The position numbers were made by a program, and so were the translations under genes. A DNA stretch of 34,086 nucleotides from Bacteroidales bacterium. Lineage in GTDB: Bacteria; Bacteroidota; Bacteroidia; Bacteroidales; 4484-276. Under the pieces are notes generated by a model. The model saw only the letters and a program-made list of their open reading frames with translations. It was not told where the DNA came from and did not search any database. The stretch covers positions 1 through 34,086 of the forward strand of contig JACZJL010000179.1 of NCBI GenBank assembly GCA_014860585.1. The letters run 5' to 3'. This document shows, piece by piece, positions 18,285-25,608 of this stretch (the stretch's first letter is position 1; each line of letters starts with the position of its first letter).

Positions 18285-20129
18285 TTACATCTTTATGACC
18301 TTCTTTGTTACAACCGACTTCCCATTCTTTAAACTCAGGAAATAAATCCCTTTATCAAGCGACTTGAGATTGATACCAAAGGAAAGTTCGTTGAATTGCC
18401 GTCCGTCGGCTACTGCTTTGCCCATCAGATCATAAACTGTCCAGGTTATGGTTTCATAGGGTAGCCTGGTTTCAACTACCAAAGCGCCCTGAAACGGATT
18501 CGGGAAAACTTTGAGTGAGATTGTTTCGGGTTTGGTATCTTCCACATTAAGCGACTCAACATAAAAATCCCTGATTTCCTGAATGTGTTCTTTAAGCATG
18601 GCAACGCTTGAAATGTTGTCTCCTTCATAATCCCTTGCAAACACCAATGCAAATGTAAAATGCAATGAGTCGTTAGGGGCAAGAGAATAAGGGCCTGAGG
18701 AAACCAGCCCGCGGCGGTCGCCGGGAGTGGCATTTTCAGCGGCTTCGGACCATTCGGCAGGATTTGAGGGGTCTCCCGGAAAAATAAATTTTACAGGGAA
18801 AGTGCCGCCATAGCCGTTCCCTCCGCTGGTCAGCAAAGTAGAATCCCGCCACATGCACTTCATGTAGTTGTAGTACTCAGATGGGGCGTATGGGTCTGTC
18901 ATGGGCGACTGCCATGCATTGTTGAAGTGAATAAAGCCTGTCATTTTATAATTGAGGCACGTAAGCGAAAATGCAGGTGGCCGATCCCCATAGGTGCCTT
19001 CCTCACCATTTCCGTCAACGGGAGTTCCATTGTAAGCAAAACCTGAATGGAGCAATGTATCACAACCCACAAAATCATCCCACCAATGTCCCAGGTCAAA
19101 GTCGAGGAAAAAAGCACTATACACGTCTGAGTAGAAATTTTCAGAACGATTGATGATGGTATAGTCGCCAAAAATCGCCTGGCTTAACGCCGAATCTTCC
19201 GGTTGGTCATAAGCATAATAGATGGCATGGATTTCCACGCCCATCTTTTTTCCGCCGGATTCGGTGTGTTGCCTGTCGTCGTTGTAAATCAGGAATATAG
19301 TCTGGTCGCCTTTAATCACCGGGAAGTCGCCATCAGCGGCATTGTATTTTCCATCGCCATTCCAATCATAATAGGGCGCCAGTTTTGGAGCTTGTCCCAG
19401 GAGGATATTACCATTACCCGGCCAGCTGCTGATATTTTCGATGGGCTCGTATCCTGGTTGCTGCCAGTTATTGCGATGGTGCTCAATTTCTTCTTTATTT
19501 AATTTCCACACCCTGAACCACGCTGCATCAAAGTCCTGGTTGTAGTTCATCGTATCAGAAACCGGACCCGGAAAATAGTCGTTGCCTATCTGCTTGTATC
19601 TTTCCCCGGCAACGTGTAATTCTCCGTTTTCATCCATTCCACCTATCCAGAAAGATTTACTGAAAAGTGTGTGCAGCCCCGACCCGGCAGGAACTTCATA
19701 ACCATCGCCGGTGTTGCCATCCCAAAACTGAACCCCACAGGCAAGAATTTTTGCCTTTACCTGGTTAATACCAAGCATGTCAATCCCTTTATTTTCAACA
19801 TGAATATAAATCTTTGCAAACTGTGACATCAGGTTATTTTCAAGATCAACAATTCTGTAGCGAAGGGAATCAGTGCCTTCGAAGTGTCTTTTGGGAGTGT
19901 AAAATACTATCGAATCATTGAAGGTAAATGTACCGTTTGGAGTTCCGAAGACAGTAAAAATCCTGATGGGATGGTTTTCGTAACCGAAGTCGTTTGCCAA
20001 TGCAGGAATGGCGATGGTTTTCATGGCAAATGTCTCAGCGAAATCATCTATGGCGACAGGCTCTTTGTCGTCGGCTATCAATTTTATACTGACTATTAGA
20101 ATGATTGCAAGGGCGATAATTTTTTTCAT
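18285..20129 (-). CDS. Secreted T9SS cargo protein of unknown function
   Basis: 614 residues with a signal peptide (~1-19), an Ig/cadherin-like domain (~25-115, opening AIDDFAETF and containing IPALANDFG), a long conserved-looking region of ~400 residues, and a type A T9SS C-terminal domain (VFPNPFQG, then DKGIYFLSLKNG). A calcium-loop-like stretch DWNGDGKYNAADGDFP lies at 255-270. I do not recognise an enzyme family in the middle region. It is 12 bp downstream of the C10 peptidase gene on the same strand, so the two are almost certainly co-transcribed and may act together at the surface. The gene converges on the papain-like peptidase with a 53-bp gap and no obvious terminator. Confidence 0.82.
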   Translation of the reverse strand: MKKIIALAIILIVSIKLIADDKEPVAIDDFAETFAMKTIAIPALANDFGYENHPIRIFTVFGTPNGTFTFNDSIVFYTPKRHFEGTDSLRYRIVDLENNLMSQFAKIYIHVENKGIDMLGINQVKAKILACGVQFWDGNTGDGYEVPAGSGLHTLFSKSFWIGGMDENGELHVAGERYKQIGNDYFPGPVSDTMNYNQDFDAAWFRVWKLNKEEIEHHRNNWQQPGYEPIENISSWPGNGNILLGQAPKLAPYYDWNGDGKYNAADGDFPVIKGDQTIFLIYNDDRQHTESGGKKMGVEIHAIYYAYDQPEDSALSQAIFGDYTIINRSENFYSDVYSAFFLDFDLGHWWDDFVGCDTLLHSGFAYNGTPVDGNGEEGTYGDRPPAFSLTCLNYKMTGFIHFNNAWQSPMTDPYAPSEYYNYMKCMWRDSTLLTSGGNGYGGTFPVKFIFPGDPSNPAEWSEAAENATPGDRRGLVSSGPYSLAPNDSLHFTFALVFARDYEGDNISSVAMLKEHIQEIRDFYVESLNVEDTKPETISLKVFPNPFQGALVVETRLPYETITWTVYDLMGKAVADGRQFNELSFGINLKSLDKGIYFLSLKNGKSVVTKKVIKM

Positions 20130-20141
20130 TTCATTTTTCCT

Positions 20142-22601
20142 TTAAAGTTTTACAATTTTCCGATGAAATATCTGATTTTCAATTTGTATTTCAATGAGGT
20201 AAATTCCATTTTTGAAAAAATGCATGTTGACGACAACTTCATTTTCTGTTCCTTCCCCAGCGCTTTGCACGGTTCCATGCATATTAAAGATACGGTATGT
20301 GATTAGACTGGTCTCGATTTTCTGACGGATAATTAACCGATCCGATACAGGATTAGGATAAATGACAAAAGGATGAATGGCTTGTTCTGACACCAACTCA
20401 GCCGAGGCATGGTACTTTAGTTCCCAGCCGTAATGGTTGTCGCGCTGATCGGTGAAAAAGGAGATCAGGATTTTGTTTGAGCTTATTGTTATTGGAGGAG
20501 GAATGGTGTTTCCGGTGACTCTTACCGGGGCTGAATAGGGTTTGTTAAGATCGCGGATCAGCACGTAATCGTAGTTGAGCTCCATGTCCACTTTGGTAAA
20601 CTCGATAGTAATCAACTCCGTTCCTGGTATTTGAATGTGCCAGAAACAGTTTGTGTTTGAGTTATAGTGTTTATTACTGCTTCCATCTTCGATAGTCCCA
20701 TCAGGAACATTAAGAAACAGAGTGTCGGAGCAATACACCGGCGGAACAGGTGTGTAATTGATTTCCCAGCCAGAGGTAGAATCGCTCTCATTAGTGTGGA
20801 AGTTTAAGAATAGATTTTGTCCTGATGATGTAAACTCTGGTGGCGTATCGTTTCCGGAAAGTGAAGCAAGCAGGGGTGAGGCATAATCGATGCCATCGTG
20901 GATGAAAAGCGTGTCGCCTGATGCCAGGCTGAACCCTGTAAACCGGATGTGCATCTTCTCCACCGAATCATAGAGGGGAACTTCAGGTGCAAGCAGCCAC
21001 GAGCAGTCTATGCCATTGGAATAATTGAAGAAGTCGCTTCCGTCGTTGAGGTAGCCCTCCGGAGAGGTGATCACGGTAAAGCCATCACAAAAGGGAAGGC
21101 TGAAGGCATGGTAATTCGCCTGAAACCCTTTTCCGGTGATAGTGTCAGCGCTGTTAAAACTGAGGTAAAGAGATGGTTGTGTTGAAACGATGACTGGTGG
21201 CAGTAAATTGCCGGTAAAACTTCCAAGAAGTGGCGCTAAATAGTTTTCGCCATCGTAAATAAAAAGGGAATCATTCTCAGTGGCGAGATCGAACATCGAA
21301 AAATCAAGCCTTAGGTTGGTCATCTCAGGATCATCCGGTTTGATCAGCCACGAACAGGAAGTTTCGCTCTGGTAGTTCAGGGGGCCGCTGCCATCAGACA
21401 GGCTTCCTTCAGAAGCGCTTAACAGCTTGCCTTCCTGGCAATGCGCAGGGTATTCAAACAGTGTAGTATCAGGGTAAATGTTGAAGATGCCTCCCTGGTT
21501 TTGCGAAAGATCGATGCCGCCGGGTATCAGCTCATCAATGTAATAATAGCCATTATGGTTTCCCGACCATCCCCAGTTAAAATGAAAATAAACGGAATCC
21601 TGGAAACCATCGCAAATGTAAGCGTGACCGACATACCCGCTGCTGCTGAAATACAAAACCGGTTGGTTGTTCTCCAGATGGCTGGTCAGCATTTGCCGCC
21701 AGGCCTCATAACCACCATTTGATTGCCTGAGCATCAGTTGCGCATTGGGCAGGTAATTAAAATAGTCTGAAAGGGCTGGGGCAATATCAGAGACATTAGC
21801 TCCGGATGATGAGGGCGAAAACTTCATATTTACCGCAACAGCACAGTGATAGCTCAGTTCGGCGACAGCAGTGTTGTAAGTAAAACACTCGTCTGTCATT
21901 TCATTCCATTGATAAAATGTATTGCCAAAGTCAGCGAATTGTAGTCCGTAGGTTCCATTATTATAGGGTGGGATGTACGAGTGGCTGCCGTTGCCCTGGT
22001 AAGGGAACCGGTAATAAAACATCAGCTGAGCCATTGCAGTTGCCACACATCCGACCGGAACATGGTCATCGTAACCGCCAGGATCAGCAGGACACAGTGC
22101 ATTATAGAACTTTCCCTGGTTCCATTTCACAGTTAAAAGCGGAGCAACACCTTTTGTATCTTTTATTTCAAACCCTTTAAGGTAATGTTCCCATAATCCG
22201 GACGTCTCACCGGTTAAATTTTCGGGATTTGCCATTCCCTTTTTTATCTGTACTTCATACCAATCCAACCAAACAGCACAATTTTCAGGTACACTATTCA
22301 AGTCAAATTCTCCTATAGGCGACCAGGCCAGCACCGGGATAAACCGCTTGTCTGGACTTGTGATTACAAATCCCCCCTGCCCGAAATTAAAAATATGGTA
22401 CAGCGGTTTACCATGTTCGATTTTGGCAAAATGTCTTGTAATGACTGCATCCTTTACCTGAGGGTTTACTCCCAGGGATTTTTGGGTAAAAAAGTTTTTG
22501 GCCAATTTTGCTGCTTCATCGGCAGAAACCTGTCCCGAAAGTATTTCGGTAAAAAAGAGGAGAGAAATGACGATACTAAATAGTAAAATCAACCTGGCCA
22601 T
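20142..22601 (-). CDS. Secreted C10 (streptopain-like) cysteine peptidase with CUB-like domains and T9SS signal
   Basis: 819 residues. The signal peptide (~1-23) is followed by a propeptide/inhibitor-like region (~25-130) of the kind found before C10 peptidases. The catalytic domain (~155-380) has Cys185 in PVGCVATAMAQLM, His326 in GHAYICDGF and FNWGWSG at 341-347, as in streptopain and interpain. Three CUB-like domains follow (~385-500, ~505-615, ~620-735), each with the FIYDG or FIHDG type motif or an equivalent. The C-terminus is a type A T9SS domain (IYPNPVSDRL, then NGIYLIEI). It is probably exported as a zymogen and activated by prodomain removal. A perfect dyad at 22629-22644 lies just upstream of its start. 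Confidence 0.92.
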   Translation of the reverse strand: MARLILLFSIVISLLFFTEILSGQVSADEAAKLAKNFFTQKSLGVNPQVKDAVITRHFAKIEHGKPLYHIFNFGQGGFVITSPDKRFIPVLAWSPIGEFDLNSVPENCAVWLDWYEVQIKKGMANPENLTGETSGLWEHYLKGFEIKDTKGVAPLLTVKWNQGKFYNALCPADPGGYDDHVPVGCVATAMAQLMFYYRFPYQGNGSHSYIPPYNNGTYGLQFADFGNTFYQWNEMTDECFTYNTAVAELSYHCAVAVNMKFSPSSSGANVSDIAPALSDYFNYLPNAQLMLRQSNGGYEAWRQMLTSHLENNQPVLYFSSSGYVGHAYICDGFQDSVYFHFNWGWSGNHNGYYYIDELIPGGIDLSQNQGGIFNIYPDTTLFEYPAHCQEGKLLSASEGSLSDGSGPLNYQSETSCSWLIKPDDPEMTNLRLDFSMFDLATENDSLFIYDGENYLAPLLGSFTGNLLPPVIVSTQPSLYLSFNSADTITGKGFQANYHAFSLPFCDGFTVITSPEGYLNDGSDFFNYSNGIDCSWLLAPEVPLYDSVEKMHIRFTGFSLASGDTLFIHDGIDYASPLLASLSGNDTPPEFTSSGQNLFLNFHTNESDSTSGWEINYTPVPPVYCSDTLFLNVPDGTIEDGSSNKHYNSNTNCFWHIQIPGTELITIEFTKVDMELNYDYVLIRDLNKPYSAPVRVTGNTIPPPITISSNKILISFFTDQRDNHYGWELKYHASAELVSEQAIHPFVIYPNPVSDRLIIRQKIETSLITYRIFNMHGTVQSAGEGTENEVVVNMHFFKNGIYLIEIQIENQIFHRKIVKL

Positions 22602-22628
22602 GATCAGAAAATTTTTTCAAGCCAAAGG

Positions 22629-22644
22629 TCATATTTTAATATGA
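22629..22644. promoter_or_regulatory. Perfect 16-bp dyad upstream of the C10 peptidase gene
   Basis: TCATATT (22629-22635), TT, AATATGA (22638-22644) form a perfect inverted repeat centred about 35 bp upstream of the peptidase ATG (22601, minus strand). On the minus strand it is directly followed by GACCTTTG, a near match to the -7 element. Position and symmetry fit a repressor or activator site; the regulator is unknown. Confidence 0.4.
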
Positions 22645-22693
22645 TTGAGGAAAATTAATTCAGTATTCGGCAGTAAAAATTAAGGGATTGGAA

Positions 22694-22729
22694 CTTTCAG
22701 ACATCCAGTTTAAAGATGTCCTTTGAAAG
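22694..22729 (-). terminator. Hairpin after the methyltransferase gene, possible terminator
   Basis: CTTTCA-GACATC (22694-22705) pairs with GATGTC (22715-22720) and TGAAAG (22724-22729), giving a 6+6 bp stem with a 3-nt bulge and a 9-nt loop. It lies immediately after the methyltransferase stop on the minus strand. The following T-rich run is interrupted, so it would be a weak terminator. Confidence 0.33.
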
Positions 22730-22732
22730 AAT

Positions 22733-23629
22733 TTAAATATTGCTTGCTGCAGTAGAAAAAGCATTTGATGTGGCAGAAACCTCATTAAAAAGGCCCCCAA
22801 TTTCGGATTGAACGCGCTTTTCAGCCAGTTTACAATAATCCGCATTGTTATCAATCAGGAGGCAGTTTCTGTTATTTGCAAGTGCGGCAATTCCAGTTGA
22901 ACCACTTCCACCAAAAGGATCAATAATTAAATGATTCTCTCGCGATAGCAATTTAATAAAAAATGCAGGGAGTTCTACAGGAAAAACAGCTGGATGACCT
23001 TTGTTTTTACCAACAAGAGGTATTGAGAGAACATTGGAAGGTAATACTTCTTTTTTCCCAATCCATTTTGAGATGTCACGACCAAACCCACTTGAGTTAA
23101 CTGAATTATGACGTGAAAGATCATTTTCACCAAGCTTTTGAAGCCGTTTGTTAACCCAATCACCAACCGGCACTGAGACACCCCATTGATCAATGTAAGG
23201 TGTTTTTATTTTCGCAAGATGGAAACAGTACTCCCAGCCATCCCTTAGGCGTGTTGGCCAAAATCCCGGCATTGCATTAGTTTTATGCCAGATATAGTCG
23301 TCAATACACAGCCAACCTTTTTCAGCTAAGAGGTCAATTGTTTTCCAAACATAACGATGTTTGACGCCATCCACTACTTTGTCTTTTATATTGATAACAA
23401 GGCTTCCATCCTCTTTGAGGGAATTCCAGAAAACATCATGAAAAGTTAAAAACCACTCCGCAAAATCATCCGGATTGATGCTGTCGTAATGCTTTTTCCT
23501 TGCATCAGCGTAAGGTGGTGATGTCACAATCAAATCTGCTTTCCCTTTGAAGTCATTCAATACTTCTCTACTATCCCCAAAGATAATCGTGCATTTATTT
23601 GTTCCAGTATGTAGTGAATTGTTATTCAA
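22733..23629 (-). CDS. DNA methyltransferase of a type II restriction-modification system
   Basis: 298 residues. Catalytic motif TSPPY at 36-40 precedes the AdoMet-binding motif DPFGGSGSTG at 237-246, the beta-class order. TSPPY is most typical of N4-cytosine methyltransferases, but N6-adenine specificity is not excluded. A variable region between them (~120-200) is the likely target-recognition part. The only in-frame start before the conserved block is TTG at 23627-23629, because no ATG exists in the first ~35 codons; this start overlaps the last codons of the restriction gene by 8 bp. It methylates the host's copies of the recognition site to protect them from the adjacent nuclease. The target sequence cannot be deduced. 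Confidence 0.88.
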   Translation of the reverse strand: MNNNSLHTGTNKCTIIFGDSREVLNDFKGKADLIVTSPPYADARKKHYDSINPDDFAEWFLTFHDVFWNSLKEDGSLVINIKDKVVDGVKHRYVWKTIDLLAEKGWLCIDDYIWHKTNAMPGFWPTRLRDGWEYCFHLAKIKTPYIDQWGVSVPVGDWVNKRLQKLGENDLSRHNSVNSSGFGRDISKWIGKKEVLPSNVLSIPLVGKNKGHPAVFPVELPAFFIKLLSRENHLIIDPFGGSGSTGIAALANNRNCLLIDNNADYCKLAEKRVQSEIGGLFNEVSATSNAFSTAASNI

Positions 23630-24533
23630 TGATGTAGTTTAAAAATTTTTGCGTATCAATTTTATTATCTGCAGTTATCAAATTCATTTGGGATAGCTCT
23701 TGTCTTAGTAAAAAGGAGCATTCTTTTTTGAAGGCTAAAGTCATAAAAGGAAGATAATTAGATACTCTCCGGATACTTCTTGTGTAAATTTCAAGAGCGC
23801 TGTGACCTGCAATGAATGGAAATAAGAATCCAGGCCCCCAAAACTCGCAGTTCAGAGAGTAAGTCCCTCCAGAGCTTGTAGATCTGACCGTTCGGTCATC
23901 ATAACCTCTTAATTTCCCTTTTGGTGGAGTAGCTATTCCAATAACACACAAGTAAGGGCTGTTCAAATTTTTTTCAGCCTTTGCTTCATTTTCAAGTCTT
24001 CTGATTACCCCTCCAACATCTTGCCCTCCAACTGTATCTTTTGATTTTTTTACCGAAATATACAATCGTATTCCTCTTTCAAATCCTGGAGTATCAATAT
24101 CTGCAACGATATCCCCTTCACGGGAAGCATCGAATACCGGCCAGCTGTTCCTCATCAATTCGAGGATGAGAAATTGATAAAATATGCCGATTGTCATGCG
24201 ATGTCGCTGCATTTCATAGCTTACAGCATCCAATTCAAATATGTCTTCCACATCAAGCAGGCTTAAAAAATATGGGCTCAATATGGGATCACTTCTCTCT
24301 TTTAAATGCTTTAATGTTTGATTAACCAAAGTTTTTGGATCAGCGTCAATTGTCTTTAATTCTCCTTTTTTGTTCTTTAAACATCGTTGGAATGCATTGT
24401 CAATAGAAGACTCCAAGACAGTGTCAGACAATTTAGGGTGCTTTTGTGGAAATAGGTAATTTGCAGCAAGCAAACTTGTTCCTTCACGTGGATAAGGTTG
24501 TAATTGGAGTTTAAGTTTTGGAGTTGCAGCCAT
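23622..24533 (-). CDS. Putative type II restriction endonuclease
   Basis: 303 residues from the ATG at 24533. An upstream in-frame ATG at 24578 is rejected because the only good -7 promoter element (24566-24573) lies downstream of it. No family is recognised with certainty. A PD-(D/E)XK-like core is suggested by acidic E125 and D141 (in SREGDIVADID) followed by a beta strand LYISVKKS with K162/K163, where the usual Glu or Asp of the (D/E)xK motif is Ser. A conserved-looking stretch TVGGQDVGG follows. The main argument is context: the gene overlaps a DNA methyltransferase gene in the same operon, the usual layout of a type II pair. It could instead be a different effector that depends on methylation. 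Confidence 0.7.
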   Translation of the reverse strand: MAATPKLKLQLQPYPREGTSLLAANYLFPQKHPKLSDTVLESSIDNAFQRCLKNKKGELKTIDADPKTLVNQTLKHLKERSDPILSPYFLSLLDVEDIFELDAVSYEMQRHRMTIGIFYQFLILELMRNSWPVFDASREGDIVADIDTPGFERGIRLYISVKKSKDTVGGQDVGGVIRRLENEAKAEKNLNSPYLCVIGIATPPKGKLRGYDDRTVRSTSSGGTYSLNCEFWGPGFLFPFIAGHSALEIYTRSIRRVSNYLPFMTLAFKKECSFLLRQELSQMNLITADNKIDTQKFLNYIIE

Positions 24534-24565
24534 GACAATCAAATAATTGGTCGTGAATATTGCTG

Positions 24566-24573
24566 CAAATTTA
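24566..24573 (-). promoter_or_regulatory. Candidate -7 element of the restriction-modification operon
   Basis: Minus strand reads TAAATTTG, an exact TAnnTTTG match followed by CAG. It is 32 bp upstream of the ATG at 24533 and sits downstream of the more distal ATG at 24578, which decides the start choice. No clear -33 TTG is visible at 16-21 bp. Confidence 0.5.
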
Positions 24574-24626
24574 ATCAAAGAATCGAAATGATCTTAATTT
24601 AAATCCTTAAAAAGGATCTCAAAAAA

Positions 24627-25586
24627 CTAGAGAACAAACTCCTTTCCAACAATCACCTTCAGCGCCCGGGGCAGGATGTTGACATCAAAAGGCGCCTGCC
24701 CGAGACTTTCTCCGTCAGCCTCCATCATAAATCCGTTCTTCCGGCTTGTGATTTTTACATTTCTGGCCGTGAAGGTGGCCACTTTGGGATGCTTGATAAA
24801 CCGGCCGGTATATAGGTTGCGAAGTTGGGCCAACACCGTTCCCAACCCGATTTTTTTAATGATCGTGATGTCGAGCAGACCGTCGTCGGGGATGGCGTTT
24901 GGCAATTGCATCATTCCACCGCCATTGTATTTGCAAATTCCCACACTCATGCTGAATGTGTGGAAATTGAATTTTTTATCGTCAAGTTCCACCTGGATGA
25001 TACGGGATTCATACTGAAAAAGGCTGGTGAAAAGGTTAACAAAATAGGAGAGGACATTCCCTCTGCCGGCGGCTTTTTGCCGGTTGGTTTTTTGTGCTAC
25101 CAAGGCATCAAAGCCCATCCCGGCAATATTGATGAAATAGCGCGTTTCAGGTTTTTCACCATTAAAGTAGGAAATTTTACCGACATCCTGCAGAAATGTT
25201 TTTCCTTCGGCAATCGTATTGATGGCCGGTTTATAGTTTTTCGGGATATTGAACATGCGCCCCCAGTCATTCCCGGTTCCAACTGGAATCAATCCCAGCA
25301 AATACTCAGCGGCATTATATCCTTCAAAGTTTATCATTGCATTGGCAACTTCATTCAAGGTACCGTCGCCGCCAATGGCAATGAATTTTTTATAGCCTTT
25401 CAGCAAAGCTTTTCCGGTAAGTTCAATGGCGTGCAGGGGGCCTTCAGTCATCGCAAAATCAAAAGCTAATCCTTGGTTAGCCATCAATTTTTTAATTTCA
25501 GGCCAGTCCCTTTTAATTTTGCGATTGCCGGCGTTTGGGTTGACAACGACAAACCACTTGTCCAACTCCTTTGCTTTTTGTTCCAT
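24627..25586 (-). CDS. Diacylglycerol/lipid kinase family protein (YegS/BmrU type)
   Basis: 319 residues, typical length. The DAGK catalytic domain begins at ~10: VVVNPNAGNRK, then AIGGDGTLNEV with GGDGT at 72-76, then PVGTGNDWGR. The C-terminal beta-sandwich domain is present and includes a MMQLPNAIPDDGLLD stretch like the YegS/BmrU metal- and lipid-binding region. It should phosphorylate a lipid hydroxyl (diacylglycerol, sphingoid or related) using ATP at the inner face of the membrane; the exact substrate varies in this family. It lies 22 bp after the O-antigen-ligase-like gene on the same strand, so the two are probably one operon. Confidence 0.92.
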   Translation of the reverse strand: MEQKAKELDKWFVVVNPNAGNRKIKRDWPEIKKLMANQGLAFDFAMTEGPLHAIELTGKALLKGYKKFIAIGGDGTLNEVANAMINFEGYNAAEYLLGLIPVGTGNDWGRMFNIPKNYKPAINTIAEGKTFLQDVGKISYFNGEKPETRYFINIAGMGFDALVAQKTNRQKAAGRGNVLSYFVNLFTSLFQYESRIIQVELDDKKFNFHTFSMSVGICKYNGGGMMQLPNAIPDDGLLDITIIKKIGLGTVLAQLRNLYTGRFIKHPKVATFTARNVKITSRKNGFMMEADGESLGQAPFDVNILPRALKVIVGKEFVL

Positions 25587-25608
25587 GATCTATTATTTGA
25601 AAGTCGTT

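Noticed and set aside
24534-24578. N-terminal extension of the nuclease starting at the ATG at 24578
   Set aside because: The likely -7 promoter element lies downstream of that ATG, so the extension would not be in the transcript.
24825-25469. A 214-codon open frame on the plus strand
   Set aside because: It lies entirely antisense to the lipid kinase gene, whose catalytic motifs are intact; the antisense product has no recognisable domain and no promoter.
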